Shown: positions 43,971-52,700, counted from the stretch's first letter. The stretch: 64,000 bases of DNA from Microcosmobacter mediterraneus (GCF_031846265.1 NZ_JAVRIA010000006.1:124001-188000), one strand, 5' to 3'. The notes: generated from the letters alone by a model not told the origin. Numbers and translations are program-made.

Positions 43971-44028
43971 CGCTTTGACAAGCTCAGGGTAAGCGAACTC
44001 TAAGATTTTGTAGAGCAAAATCAAGAGT
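43971..44028. repeat. Composite repeat block at the 3' end of icmF, likely terminator
   Basis: Two adjoining elements. At 43971-43995 CGCTT...AAGCG encloses GACAAGCTCAG, the reverse-orientation relative of the repeat at 21501-21519. At 43997-44028 ACTCTAAGATTTTG-TAGAG-CAAAATCAAGAGT forms a hairpin with two stacked stems; its core ATTTTGTAGAGCAAAAT recurs upstream of icmF at 47464-47480. On the minus strand a run of seven T follows (43962-43968 complement), so the block may end icmF transcription. Confidence 0.65.
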
Positions 44029-44032
44029 CTGC

Positions 44033-47000
44033 TTACATATTTCTACGATACTGTCCGCCAACTTCAAATAAAGCTGATGTGATTTCTCCTAAAGAACATA
44101 CTTTACAAACATTCATTAAGGCTTCAAAGATGTTTTCATTATTAATGGCTTTATGTTGTAAGTCTTTCAGTAACTGTGTAGTATCATTTGCTTTGTGCAA
44201 ATTCTCTAAAGTATTAATTTGGAATTGCTTCTCCTCTTCTGTAGCACGTATCACCTCCGCAGGTAAAACCGTTGGTGAACCTTTAGAACTTAAAAAGGTA
44301 TTTACTCCAATAATTGGAAATTCGCCATTATGTTTTAAGGTTTCATAATACAAACTCTCTTCTTGGATTTTAGAACGTTGGTACATGGTTTCCATAGCAC
44401 CTAAGACTCCACCACGTTCTGTGATACGATCAAATTCCATAAGAACCGCTTCCTCTACTAAATCGGTTAATTCTTCTATAATAAACGAGCCTTGAATCGG
44501 ATTTTCATTTTTATTCAAACCCAACTCCTTGTTGATGATTAATTGAATCGCCATCGCACGACGAACCGATTCTTCAGTTGGTGTAGTAATGGCTTCATCA
44601 TACGCATTGGTATGTAACGAATTACAATTATCATAAATTGCGTACAAGGCTTGAAGAGTTGTACGAATGTCGTTAAAATCAATTTCCTGAGCGTGCAAAC
44701 TACGTCCAGAGGTTTGAATATGATACTTCAACATTTGTGCTCTAGCATTGGCACCATATTTATGCTTCATGGCTTTTGACCAAATCTTACGTGCTACACG
44801 TCCAATAACAGCATATTCTGGATCGATTCCGTTGGAGAAAAAGAAGGATAAGTTTGGACCAAATTTATTGATGTCCATGCCTCTCGATAAGTAATACTCA
44901 ACATATGTAAATCCGTTAGATAAGGTAAAGGCCAATTGTGAAATTGGATTCGCTCCTGCTTCAGCAATATGATATCCTGAAATCGATACACTATAGAAGT
45001 TACGCACGTTATTTTCAATAAAATACTCTTGTACATCACCCATTAAACGCAAGGCAAATTCCGTAGAAAAAATACAGGTGTTTTGTGCTTGGTCTTCTTT
45101 TAAAATATCAGCTTGAACTGTTCCACGAACTTGAGCAATGGTTTTGGCTTTAATCTCAGCGTATACATTTGCTGGCAATACTTGATCACCTGTAACACCT
45201 AAAAGCATTAATCCTAGACCATCATTACCTTCTGGTAAATCGCCATTATATGATGGCCGTTCATTGCCTTTATAAAGCTTTGCAATTTTTGCTTCAACTT
45301 CTTTTTCTAAATTGTTTTCTTTGATATACAATTCACATTGTTGATCTATGGCAGCATTCATAAAGAAGCCTAGCAACATTGGTGCTGGACCATTAATGGT
45401 CATACTCACAGAAGTCATTACATTAGCTAAATCGAAACCAGAGTATAATTTTTTAGCATCATCCAAACAGCAGATCGATACACCTGCATTTCCAATTTTT
45501 CCGTAGATATCTGGTCTGTGATCTGGATCATTTCCGTAGAGAGTAACACTATCAAAAGCGGTTGACAAACGCTTTGCAGGTAATCCCATACTCACATAGT
45601 GGAAACGACGATTGGTACGTTCTGGACCACCTTCACCAGCAAACATTCGTGCTGGATCTTCTCCTGTTCGTTTAAACGGATACAATCCTGAAGTATATGG
45701 AAACTCTCCTGGTACATTTTCTTGCAAAGTCCATCTTAAAATATCTCCCCAAGCTTGGTACTTTGGAAGTGCTACTTTCGGAATTTGAGAATGAGATAAT
45801 GACTCTGTATGCGTTTCTATTTTAATTTCTTTATCACGAACTTTAAACGAATAAATAGGATTCTTGTATGTGTTTACTTTCTCGTCCCAACCTGTAATGA
45901 CTTCCCAATTGTAAGGATCGAGGTTTAGTTTTACACGATCAAATTCGGCAACTAGTAATTTAACAAAGTCCTTGTTCTCGACTGCGCTCGAAGTGACGGA
46001 CTCACTTTCTATTCCTGATTTATCTAATTGTGGCTGACTTCCAGTTACAGACTCTATCGTTTTAAAGATTCCGTAGAGCTTTTGAGCCACTTCAACTTGC
46101 GCATTAGCTGTTTTATCATATGCACGATTATTTTCGGCGATTTCTGATAAGTAACGTGTTCTCGCTGGAGGAATCACGAAAATCTTTTCGCTCATTTCAT
46201 CTGAAATATGAAACGTCGATTTTAAATCGGTATCCGTTTTTTCTACAAGCTTATCCATAATCGCTTTGTAGAGTGTATTCATTCCAGGATCGTTGAATTG
46301 CGAAGCAATCGTTCCAAAAACTGGTAATTCATCTTGAGGTGTATCCCAAAGATTATTATTACGCATGTATTGCTTTTTCACATCACGTAAGGCATCTAGT
46401 GAGCCACGTTTATCGAATTTGTTAATCGCTACCAAATCGGCAAAATCGAGCATATCAATTTTTTCTAATTGCGTAGCTGCACCAAATTCTGGAGTCATGA
46501 CATAAAGCGATACATCACTATGTTCTATAATTTCGGTATCTGATTGTCCGATACCAGAGGTTTCTAAAATGATTAAGTCAAACTCAGCAGCTTTTAAGAC
46601 TTCAACAGCCTCATTTACATATTTTGATAAAGCTAGATTAGACTGACGTGTTGCCAAACTTCTCATATACACTCGAGGCGAATTGATGGCATTCATACGA
46701 ATACGATCACCAAGCAGTGCACCTCCAGTTTTACGTTTTGAAGGATCAACAGAAACGATACCAATTGTTTTTTCTGGAAAATCTATAAGGAAGCGTCGTA
46801 CCAATTCGTCGACTAAACTTGATTTTCCTGCACCACCAGTTCCAGTAATACCAAGAACAGGTGTATTTGAATTTTTATTTTTAGTATGAATTTTTTCTAA
46901 GGTGTCTTTGGCAACTTCTGGAAAGTTTTCAGCAGAAGAAATCACACGAGCAATGGCTTTTGGGTTTTTCTTTGGAAGACTATCAATTTCACCATTTAAA

Positions 47001-47449
47001 GATTCACCTATTGCAAAATCTGATTGTTTCACCAAATCATTGATCATGCCTTGTAATCCCATTTCGCGTCCATCATCTGGAGAATAGATACGATCAATAC
47101 CATAATCCATCAAGTCTTTAATTTCCGAAGGTAAAATAACACCACCTCCTCCACCGAAGATTTTTATATGTCCAGCACCTTTTTCCTCTAATAGGTCGTG
47201 CATGTATTTAAAATACTCATTATGACCTCCTTGATACGAGGTTAGGCAAATAGCGTTTACATCTTCTTGAATTGCTGTATTCACAACTTCTTCAACACTT
47301 CTATCATGACCTAAATGAATCACCTCAACTCCTGTAGCTTGAATGATTCTACGCATGATATTTATTGAGGCATCATGGCCATCAAATAGAGATGCTGCTG
47401 TTACGATTCTAACTTTATACTTCGGATTATATGGTGCTATTTGTTTCAT
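44033..47449 (-). CDS. icmF: Fused cobalamin-dependent isobutyryl-CoA mutase IcmF
   Basis: A 1138-aa three-part enzyme: a B12-binding domain (1-150; axial His25 in LFDGHDAS), a MeaB-like GTPase chaperone (P-loop GTGGAGKSS, 203-211) and the acyl-CoA mutase TIM barrel plus linker (from about 500). This order is that of IcmF, which interconverts isobutyryl-CoA and n-butyryl-CoA and some relatives; methylmalonyl-CoA mutase has the B12 domain at the C-terminus and no fused GTPase. In keeping, the substrate-pocket Tyr of methylmalonyl-CoA mutase appears as Phe (LYPFKRT) and its Arg as Gln (EDQAQNTCIF); this alignment is by eye. A repeat element is inserted in frame at residues 485-492, between the GTPase part and the mutase barrel. 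Confidence 0.92.
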   Translation of the reverse strand: MKQIAPYNPKYKVRIVTAASLFDGHDASINIMRRIIQATGVEVIHLGHDRSVEEVVNTAIQEDVNAICLTSYQGGHNEYFKYMHDLLEEKGAGHIKIFGGGGGVILPSEIKDLMDYGIDRIYSPDDGREMGLQGMINDLVKQSDFAIGESLNGEIDSLPKKNPKAIARVISSAENFPEVAKDTLEKIHTKNKNSNTPVLGITGTGGAGKSSLVDELVRRFLIDFPEKTIGIVSVDPSKRKTGGALLGDRIRMNAINSPRVYMRSLATRQSNLALSKYVNEAVEVLKAAEFDLIILETSGIGQSDTEIIEHSDVSLYVMTPEFGAATQLEKIDMLDFADLVAINKFDKRGSLDALRDVKKQYMRNNNLWDTPQDELPVFGTIASQFNDPGMNTLYKAIMDKLVEKTDTDLKSTFHISDEMSEKIFVIPPARTRYLSEIAENNRAYDKTANAQVEVAQKLYGIFKTIESVTGSQPQLDKSGIESESVTSSAVENKDFVKLLVAEFDRVKLNLDPYNWEVITGWDEKVNTYKNPIYSFKVRDKEIKIETHTESLSHSQIPKVALPKYQAWGDILRWTLQENVPGEFPYTSGLYPFKRTGEDPARMFAGEGGPERTNRRFHYVSMGLPAKRLSTAFDSVTLYGNDPDHRPDIYGKIGNAGVSICCLDDAKKLYSGFDLANVMTSVSMTINGPAPMLLGFFMNAAIDQQCELYIKENNLEKEVEAKIAKLYKGNERPSYNGDLPEGNDGLGLMLLGVTGDQVLPANVYAEIKAKTIAQVRGTVQADILKEDQAQNTCIFSTEFALRLMGDVQEYFIENNVRNFYSVSISGYHIAEAGANPISQLAFTLSNGFTYVEYYLSRGMDINKFGPNLSFFFSNGIDPEYAVIGRVARKIWSKAMKHKYGANARAQMLKYHIQTSGRSLHAQEIDFNDIRTTLQALYAIYDNCNSLHTNAYDEAITTPTEESVRRAMAIQLIINKELGLNKNENPIQGSFIIEELTDLVEEAVLMEFDRITERGGVLGAMETMYQRSKIQEESLYYETLKHNGEFPIIGVNTFLSSKGSPTVLPAEVIRATEEEKQFQINTLENLHKANDTTQLLKDLQHKAINNENIFEALMNVCKVCSLGEITSALFEVGGQYRRNM
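45974..45997 (-). repeat. Repeat-like element in frame within icmF
   Basis: On the coding strand GTCACTTCGAGCGCAGTCGA followed by GAAC encodes VTSSAVEN (residues 485-492). It has the look of the GTCA-TTCGAGCGCAGTCGAGAA-type intergenic repeats of flavobacteria and is GC-richer than its surroundings. It sits in a Ser/Glu-rich linker (SGIESESVTSSAVENKDF), so the reading frame is kept. Only one copy of this type is in the window; family membership is from memory and needs a genome search. Confidence 0.55.
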
Positions 47450-47463
47450 TGAAATATTTCAAA

Positions 47464-47480
47464 ATTTTGTAGAGCAAAAT
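47464..47480. repeat. 17-nt repeat upstream of icmF
   Basis: ATTTTGTAGAGCAAAAT is identical and in the same orientation to 44005-44021, so the two copies bracket icmF. It lies 15 nt before the icmF start codon, in its leader. Each copy is a 6-bp inverted repeat around TAGAG. A separate 12-bp palindrome TGAAATATTTCA (47450-47461) lies between it and the ATG. Confidence 0.75.
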
Positions 47481-47678
47481 TACAGAAAATAAAGAAAAAG
47501 ACCACTAAGAATAAGTATTCCTTAACAACTTAGTCTATTTTATCCTTGTTTTTAAGAATAATGAAATTAGTAAAGTTAAATTGAAAATGTGACTTATCTA
47601 AAAAGCTTGTGTCCTAAGCATTAGCGTATCATAAGATATACGTGTAAATCATATAACCGTTAACTATATTTTATCACA

Positions 47679-48779
47679 ATGAAACAAAAATTATTATTAG
47701 GTGTATTCGCAATATTCGGAATCACCTTAGTGCAAGCCCAAGGCTTACCAACAAATCCTGAACCAGGAAAATGCTACGTTAAATGTATTACTAAAGATGA
47801 GTTTAAAGAAGTTGAAGAAACTTTACAAACCTATCCTGCTTACACAAAGTTAAGTGTAGTACCTGCAACGTATAAAACAGTAGAAGAAACTGTATTGGTA
47901 AAAGAAGCAACAAAAAAGTTTGTTTATGTACCTGCAACTTACGAAACTGTTGATGTTGCTTATTTAAAGAAAGAAAGTAGAAACGACTTAAGAGTTGTAC
48001 CTGCTTCTTTTGGAAGAGACTCTAGAACTTTTGAAATTTATCCTAAAACTTCAGGTTGGGAATATAAAGTTTTAGAAGACTGTCCTTCTGTAAACAAAGA
48101 AGATTGTGTTGCTGCATGTTTTGTAGAGTATCCAGAGCAAAAAATGGATGTTCCATATACAACATTAGCCACTGATGCTAGTACTAACTCTATTCCTGTA
48201 CCAGAGCAAAATGCATCTTATAAAAAGCGTGTTATTAAGACACCTGCACGTATGGATGAAATTGAAATTCCTGCTGAGTATGCTACAATTAAGAGACAAG
48301 TTATTGATGTGCCTGCTTCAACGAGAACAGAAACTGTACCAGCTAAATATACAACAGTAACAAGAACAGTTTTAGATAAAAAAGGTGGAATCACTACTTG
48401 GGAAGAAGTTGAATGTGAATTGTTAAACCCAAATGTATTACCTGTTTTTTACGAACTAGCTAGTGCTCGTTTAACATCAGCTTCTAAGAAAGTAATTGAC
48501 GATACTTTACTTCCTATATTAAAAGATTCTAACGTTAGTGTAGAGATTATGTCTCATACAGACTCTAGAGGTAACGATAACTACAATATGTCTTTATCTC
48601 AACAACGTGCAAATTCTGTAGTAAACTATTTAGTTTCTAGAGGAATCTCTAGAAGTAGATTAAGAGCTAGAGGATTTGGAGAATCCAGATTAACAAATCG
48701 TTGTGCAAATGATGTAGAGTGTTCAGAATCTATGCATCAAAGAAATAGAAGAACAGAATTTAGAGTAATTAATAACTAA
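47679..48779 (+). CDS. OmpA family outer-membrane protein with VPA-repeat N-terminus
   Basis: A 366-aa protein: signal peptide (to LVQAQG, about 21), an N-terminal region rich in repeats of the form VPA(T/S)Y.TV (VPATYKTVEE, VPATYETVDV, VPASFGRDSR, IPAEYATIKR, VPASTRTET, VPAKYTTVTR), and a C-terminal OmpA peptidoglycan-binding domain (about 255-366) with VEIMSHTDSRGNDNYNMSLS, QQRANSVVNYLVSRGI and NRRTEFRV. Asp and Arg residues for diaminopimelate binding are present. There is no beta-barrel, so it is probably a periplasmic or surface peptidoglycan anchor. Ends at a bidirectional terminator. Confidence 0.9.
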   Translation: MKQKLLLGVFAIFGITLVQAQGLPTNPEPGKCYVKCITKDEFKEVEETLQTYPAYTKLSVVPATYKTVEETVLVKEATKKFVYVPATYETVDVAYLKKESRNDLRVVPASFGRDSRTFEIYPKTSGWEYKVLEDCPSVNKEDCVAACFVEYPEQKMDVPYTTLATDASTNSIPVPEQNASYKKRVIKTPARMDEIEIPAEYATIKRQVIDVPASTRTETVPAKYTTVTRTVLDKKGGITTWEEVECELLNPNVLPVFYELASARLTSASKKVIDDTLLPILKDSNVSVEIMSHTDSRGNDNYNMSLSQQRANSVVNYLVSRGISRSRLRARGFGESRLTNRCANDVECSESMHQRNRRTEFRVINN

Positions 48780-48802
48780 TTTCTAAATATTCTTTAAGTT
48801 GA

Positions 48803-48827
48803 AAAAGCTCCATTTTATGGAGCTTTT
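48803..48827. terminator. Bidirectional terminator between the OmpA and TlpA-like genes
   Basis: AAAAGCTCCAT (48803-48813) and ATGGAGCTTTT (48817-48827) are perfect 11-nt arms around TTT, with A- and T-runs outside. The stop codon of the minus-strand gene (48815-48817) lies in the loop. Confidence 0.92.
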
Positions 48828-49951
48828 TTTATTAATTTATATACGGTTAAAGGAACTTCTTTTGCCTCTATATCGATACCATAGTTATCTTTTAATTGAT
48901 TCTTCATAAGGTCAAAATACTTATAATGTATTTGCCAATCGTGTTTAGCATCATTTTCAAAATTTTGCTCATCTATTACAACAGGCTTATCTAACGAATT
49001 TGAAAGCGTATAAACTAGGTCTTTTAACGTAACATTATCTGCTTCTATTTGTGAATCACTAATAAGGTAAGACGGACTATTTCTTCCCCAATTTATCTGA
49101 TTGGTATCCCAAAACATTGGTTTATTTATATTTAGCACATAAGCATTAGTGGTCTCTTCATTATCTCTGACTTTAAATTTTAGTTTTTTTGCGAGTAATT
49201 TTCCAAAATTTTGATGAGCTTTAGAATCTTTCTCAAAGTGTATATCATAATACTTATTATCTGAGTCTGGTATTTTAATTTGTGAAGAATGTACTTTATA
49301 ATAGTATCCCAAAAGTTTATCTAGTCTTCCTTTTAGATGTATTATATCGGTTTTATCATTTAATTCAAAATCTATTTTTTCATCATTAGCTTGCAATTTT
49401 AGTGCAAAACCACCTTTCATTTCTAATGAGGTTTCTTCTTCAACAGTATCCTCAACTTTTTCTAACTTAAAAACTTTATCAATAGAGGTCTTTGCTTTAT
49501 TTTGCTTTAAAAATCTACTGATATCTTGTTTGGTAATATCACTAGGATGACCTTCCCATAAAATTTTCCCATTGGCATTAATAAGCATAGCTTTTGGTAG
49601 CACTCTAACTCCAAAAGTTTTGAATGTCTCACCATAAAAATCTATAGCAACTGCTAAATCTGTGGGATTCTTTTTTAAAAATTTCTCAACCGTTAAAGGG
49701 TTCTCCTCTGAAAGTGAAACAATATAAAAGTTATTAGGAAATTGTTTTTGAAGTACACCTAAATACTTTTTAGCATGTATACATGGACCACACCAAGTTG
49801 CCCAAAAATCCACTAAGTACAAAGCATTTTCGTTTGATGTATTGATCTTTGATTCTTGAAGAAATTCGGAAACTTTAATTTGACTAAAAGAAGTATTGCT
49901 CAAAAAGAAACCAAGTAAGACAATAAGTAAGACTTTAGGTTTGGGTTTCAT
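48815..49951 (-). CDS. TlpA-like thioredoxin protein with DUF3738-like C-terminus
   Basis: A 378-aa exported protein. After the signal peptide (to SFSQ, residue 24) comes a thioredoxin fold with the redox pair Cys54-x-x-Cys57 in FWATWCGPCIHAKKYL, a variable linker and a C-terminal domain (about 190-378). The latter has YYDIHFEKDSKAHQNFGKLL and QLKDNYGIDIEAKEVPLTVY, resembling the DUF3738/TIGR03435 type. Such fusions are seen in Bacteroidota; redox role in envelope protein folding is expected, but the C-terminal function is unknown. Confidence 0.83.
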   Translation of the reverse strand: MKPKPKVLLIVLLGFFLSNTSFSQIKVSEFLQESKINTSNENALYLVDFWATWCGPCIHAKKYLGVLQKQFPNNFYIVSLSEENPLTVEKFLKKNPTDLAVAIDFYGETFKTFGVRVLPKAMLINANGKILWEGHPSDITKQDISRFLKQNKAKTSIDKVFKLEKVEDTVEEETSLEMKGGFALKLQANDEKIDFELNDKTDIIHLKGRLDKLLGYYYKVHSSQIKIPDSDNKYYDIHFEKDSKAHQNFGKLLAKKLKFKVRDNEETTNAYVLNINKPMFWDTNQINWGRNSPSYLISDSQIEADNVTLKDLVYTLSNSLDKPVVIDEQNFENDAKHDWQIHYKYFDLMKNQLKDNYGIDIEAKEVPLTVYKLIKKAP

Positions 49952-50029
49952 ATTATAATATGTTTAAGTATTGAGTTCAAATATCGTGCTAAAAATAAGC
50001 ATTTCTAATATTTACTAATAAAACGGTAT

Positions 50030-50989
50030 TTAAAGCTTAAAATTATCACCTTCTTTTGCAAATCTAAACCCAAGGGCCTGAATACTATCTTTCAAAACAT
50101 GTGAATCTCTTATCGCAGGATTAGTATGATTAAAATGAATGAAGTGAATTTTACTCTTGGTTTCAATAGATTCATTTTCAAATAAGCTTGTAGTTTCAGT
50201 GGTAAAAGGATGCGGTATTTTACTCATATCTCTCTCTAACTCTCCATCTCTGAAAAATGAGGCATCTAAAAACGCATAATCTACTTTTTTAACTTCTTCA
50301 ATAATATTTTTATCCCATTTTTGCCATTTATCAATATCTGGAATAAACAGTGCTTTTTTATTTGGGCCTTCAATTTTATAACCTACAGTTTCTGAAAATT
50401 CATCGCGATGAGGCACCAAAATTGGAGTTACTTTTAAATTGGAACAAAGCCTAATTGTTGAATCATTTTTTAATGGTTTTAAATCAATATTCTTAAAAGA
50501 CACTAATTGACTCCATGGTCCATTAGTTTCAAGATAGTCTTTCATTCGCGGCATTGCGTAAACCGGAATATTATCTCCTCCTAAAGCTTCAAAACCTAAA
50601 TACATTAATCCTGTATAATGACCAATATGAGCATGTGTTAGGAATACACCATCTATTACATTTCCATTATCTAAGTGAATAACTTTTAAGCCTTGTATTT
50701 GTTCTGTAAAGTCTGGAGTGGCATCAAAAATATATTTCTTTTTTGCCTCTAAATCTACCAAGCCTAAACAGGATACTAATTTTTTGGTCTCATAGCCTTT
50801 ATAATAGCTAGAGCAACACATTTTATCGCAATTTATCTGTGGAAATCCTGCATCTTGAGCAATGCCAAGCACTGTAATATATTGGTTAGACTGATTTTTA
50901 TGATCTAAACTTATAGTTTTTGGTAATTGTTGCTTAGAATTACAACTTAGTAAACAAAATATTAGGCCTAAAATTTGAAGTATTCTCAT
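50030..50989 (-). CDS. MBL-fold metallo-hydrolase, PqqB-like lipoprotein
   Basis: A 319-aa protein beginning at the ATG 50987-50989 (MRILQILGLIFCLLSCNSK, a lipoprotein signal with Cys16). The metal motif HAHIGH in GVFLTHAHIGHYTGLMYLGF is the HxHxxH of the beta-lactamase fold, supported by LVPHRDEFSETVGYKI, ALFIPDID and IHFIHFNHTNPA. INCDKMCC near the start and overall order fit PqqB relatives, yet no pqq genes are near and it is exported. A much longer upstream extension in this frame is just the reverse of the DUF4197 gene. Confidence 0.85.
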   Translation of the reverse strand: MRILQILGLIFCLLSCNSKQQLPKTISLDHKNQSNQYITVLGIAQDAGFPQINCDKMCCSSYYKGYETKKLVSCLGLVDLEAKKKYIFDATPDFTEQIQGLKVIHLDNGNVIDGVFLTHAHIGHYTGLMYLGFEALGGDNIPVYAMPRMKDYLETNGPWSQLVSFKNIDLKPLKNDSTIRLCSNLKVTPILVPHRDEFSETVGYKIEGPNKKALFIPDIDKWQKWDKNIIEEVKKVDYAFLDASFFRDGELERDMSKIPHPFTTETTSLFENESIETKSKIHFIHFNHTNPAIRDSHVLKDSIQALGFRFAKEGDNFKL

Positions 50990-51029
50990 ATCTAAATTTA
51001 TCTTTGCTAAAGATAAAAAAGCTAACACA

Positions 51030-51737
51030 ATGATTAAAAGAATAGTTTCAGTTGTATTGATTTTAAGTTTAACAGCATGTGCGGAATTACAGGAAGTTGT
51101 AAAACAATTACCGCAATCTGGTGGTGTTTTGAGTAATGCAGATATTGCCTCAGGATTACGGCAAGCTCTGGATTTTGGAATTGATAAACAAGTAAGTAAA
51201 CTAACTGCTAAAGATGGTTTCTTTAAAAATGAATTAGTTAAAATTTTGCTACCTGAAGAGCTTAGAAAAGTAGATAAAGGTCTCAGAGATATTGGACTTG
51301 GAAATCTAGCTGATGAAGGCTTAAAAGTACTTAATAGAGCAGCAGAAGATGCTGTTAAAGAGGCTACTCCTATTTTTGTTAATGCTGTCAAGGATATTAC
51401 ATTTGCAGATGCAAAAAATATTTTATTAGGCAACGATAATGCAGCCACACAATATTTAACGTCTAGAACTGAAACTGCCTTATACAGCAAGTTTAAACCT
51501 GTAATTAATAACTCATTTAGTAAAGTAGGAGCTGACCAGATTTGGGAAAATTTAATTACAAAGTATAATGCTATTCCGTTTACTAATAATGTTAATCCTG
51601 ATCTTACAGATTATGTTACTAAAGAAGCTTTAAAAGGTGTTTATACTATGATTGCTGTTGAGGAAAAAGATATAAGAAACAAAGTTTCATCAAGAACTAC
51701 AGATTTACTGAAAAAAGTATTTGCGCTTCAAGATTAA
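51030..51737 (+). CDS. DUF4197 domain lipoprotein
   Basis: A 235-aa exported protein; VSVVLILSLTACAELQ gives a lipoprotein Cys at residue 17. The alpha-helical remainder has GLRQALDFGIDKQVSKLTAKDGFFKNELVKILLPEEL and GLGNLADEGLKVLNRAAEDAVKEA, the DUF4197 pattern. Function unknown. The gene is divergent from the metallo-hydrolase with 40 bp between starts, so the two share a promoter region. Confidence 0.88.
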   Translation: MIKRIVSVVLILSLTACAELQEVVKQLPQSGGVLSNADIASGLRQALDFGIDKQVSKLTAKDGFFKNELVKILLPEELRKVDKGLRDIGLGNLADEGLKVLNRAAEDAVKEATPIFVNAVKDITFADAKNILLGNDNAATQYLTSRTETALYSKFKPVINNSFSKVGADQIWENLITKYNAIPFTNNVNPDLTDYVTKEALKGVYTMIAVEEKDIRNKVSSRTTDLLKKVFALQD

Positions 51738-51817
51738 TTTATTGTTCATTTTTTTATAAAAATAATTAAACATTTCTCATGTTTATTTAAGATTATTAAT
51801 TAACTTTCTTATCTAAA

Positions 51818-52036
51818 TTGATCGATAAGATAGTTTTGAATAATTCACAAAAATTACTTCAGAAAAAAGACAAACTGAAACAGAAATATATTCAGCTTAT
51901 TGAGGATGCTTACAATTTTAGACAAACGGATCAAGCACTTAGCGATTTAAAAGAATTTGAAGCTACCTTAATACTTAATGAGATTAATAAATTAATGTTT
52001 GTTGTAAGAGATACTACTTTTGCGTTAAATGTTTAA
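51818..52036 (+). CDS. Small helical cytoplasmic protein, Lacal_2735-like
   Basis: A 72-aa protein, start TTG at 51818-51820. It is highly charged and helical (KLLQKKDKLKQKYIQLIEDA), followed by YNFRQTDQALSDLKEFEATL and a hydrophobic end. The order 'KKYxxLxxEAxxxxxTxxxxSDxKxxEAxxILxEI' recalls the Lacal_2735 (DUF6435) group of flavobacterial small proteins, but the match is from memory and the N-terminus differs. It is 80 bp downstream of the DUF4197 gene and could be in the same unit. Convergent with the next gene, 4 bp apart. Confidence 0.6.
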   Translation: MIDKIVLNNSQKLLQKKDKLKQKYIQLIEDAYNFRQTDQALSDLKEFEATLILNEINKLMFVVRDTTFALNV

Positions 52037-52040
52037 AAAA

Positions 52041-52550
52041 TTATCGCTTTCTGTATAAGCCATCAAAGGCAATTACGACATCTTGACCCTCAGTAAACGT
52101 TTCCCATAGTTGTCTCACCGAACCATCTTTATTTTTTGTCCAAGTCACTTGATGATAAAATAGGACACCTTCACTGTTTTTGGTTTTATCAGTTTTTAGA
52201 ATCATCTGATTATCTTTTCGATGTCCTTTTAAGTGTAAATTACCACCTTTATTATCAATCCATATTTGTTCCCAATGTTTGGCTTGAGCGTTATAAAAAT
52301 TATAGCTTGTACCTGTAAAATTTCTTTGAGCACTTGTCCAGTTTTCTCTAAGAATACACTGATCTTGTATCTTGTCTATAGTATTTTCTCCTGCTCTAGA
52401 ACCATCTGGATTAGTTACTATCCACTCACCAATCCAAAAATCAAATTGTGCATGAGTTTCTGTGCAACAGTTACATACATCTGTGTTGTTTTGGGCTTTT
52501 ACATTTATTGAAAAAATGAGTAGACAAAGAAGTAATAACGATGTTTTCAT
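52041..52550 (-). CDS. Exported DUF1579-like protein
   Basis: A 169-aa protein with a signal peptide (SLLLLCLLIFSINVKAQ). CCTETHAQFDFWIGEWIVTNPDGSRAG, with FDFWxGEW, and a series of lipocalin-like strands ending VVIAFDGLYRKR match the DUF1579-type fold of unknown function common in this phylum. Two adjacent Cys near residue 30 (CNCC) may form a disulfide or bind metal. The gene stands alone. Confidence 0.7.
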   Translation of the reverse strand: MKTSLLLLCLLIFSINVKAQNNTDVCNCCTETHAQFDFWIGEWIVTNPDGSRAGENTIDKIQDQCILRENWTSAQRNFTGTSYNFYNAQAKHWEQIWIDNKGGNLHLKGHRKDNQMILKTDKTKNSEGVLFYHQVTWTKNKDGSVRQLWETFTEGQDVVIAFDGLYRKR

Positions 52551-52667
52551 TTTATTAATATTTAAGTTGGTTATCTAAATATATTAAACCAAGCTTAATC
52601 TAATACTAATATTAACATAACATTACATAGACCATAATAAAGCATCTTTGCAAAGCAGAAAAACAAT

Positions 52668-52694
52668 ATGTTACAACTTGTTTGGAAAAGTTAG
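52668..52694 (+). other. Candidate leader-type mini-ORF (MLQLVWKS)
   Basis: ATG-TTA-CAA-CTT-GTT-TGG-AAA-AGT-TAG, eight codons ending 6 nt before a strong terminator. A CATCTTTGC box at 52643-52651, close to the Bacteroidota -7 consensus, precedes it. It may be translated from a transcript of about 75 nt that includes nothing else on this strand. No TTG at the usual -33 distance was found, so it is a candidate only. Confidence 0.35.
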
Positions 52695-52700
52695 TTAGAA

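Noticed and set aside
44794..45039. 81-codon ORF inside icmF on the same strand, other frame
   Set aside because: It is an off-frame reading of the mutase domain with no homology features.
44033..47449. Methylmalonyl-CoA mutase large subunit
   Set aside because: Domain order (B12, GTPase, mutase) and the Phe and Gln in the pocket point to the fused isobutyryl-CoA mutase. Methylmalonyl-CoA mutase has a different order.
50990..51490. N-terminal extension of the metallo-hydrolase gene
   Set aside because: It is the reverse complement of the DUF4197 gene read in an open frame. The lipoprotein signal at the internal ATG is a far better start.
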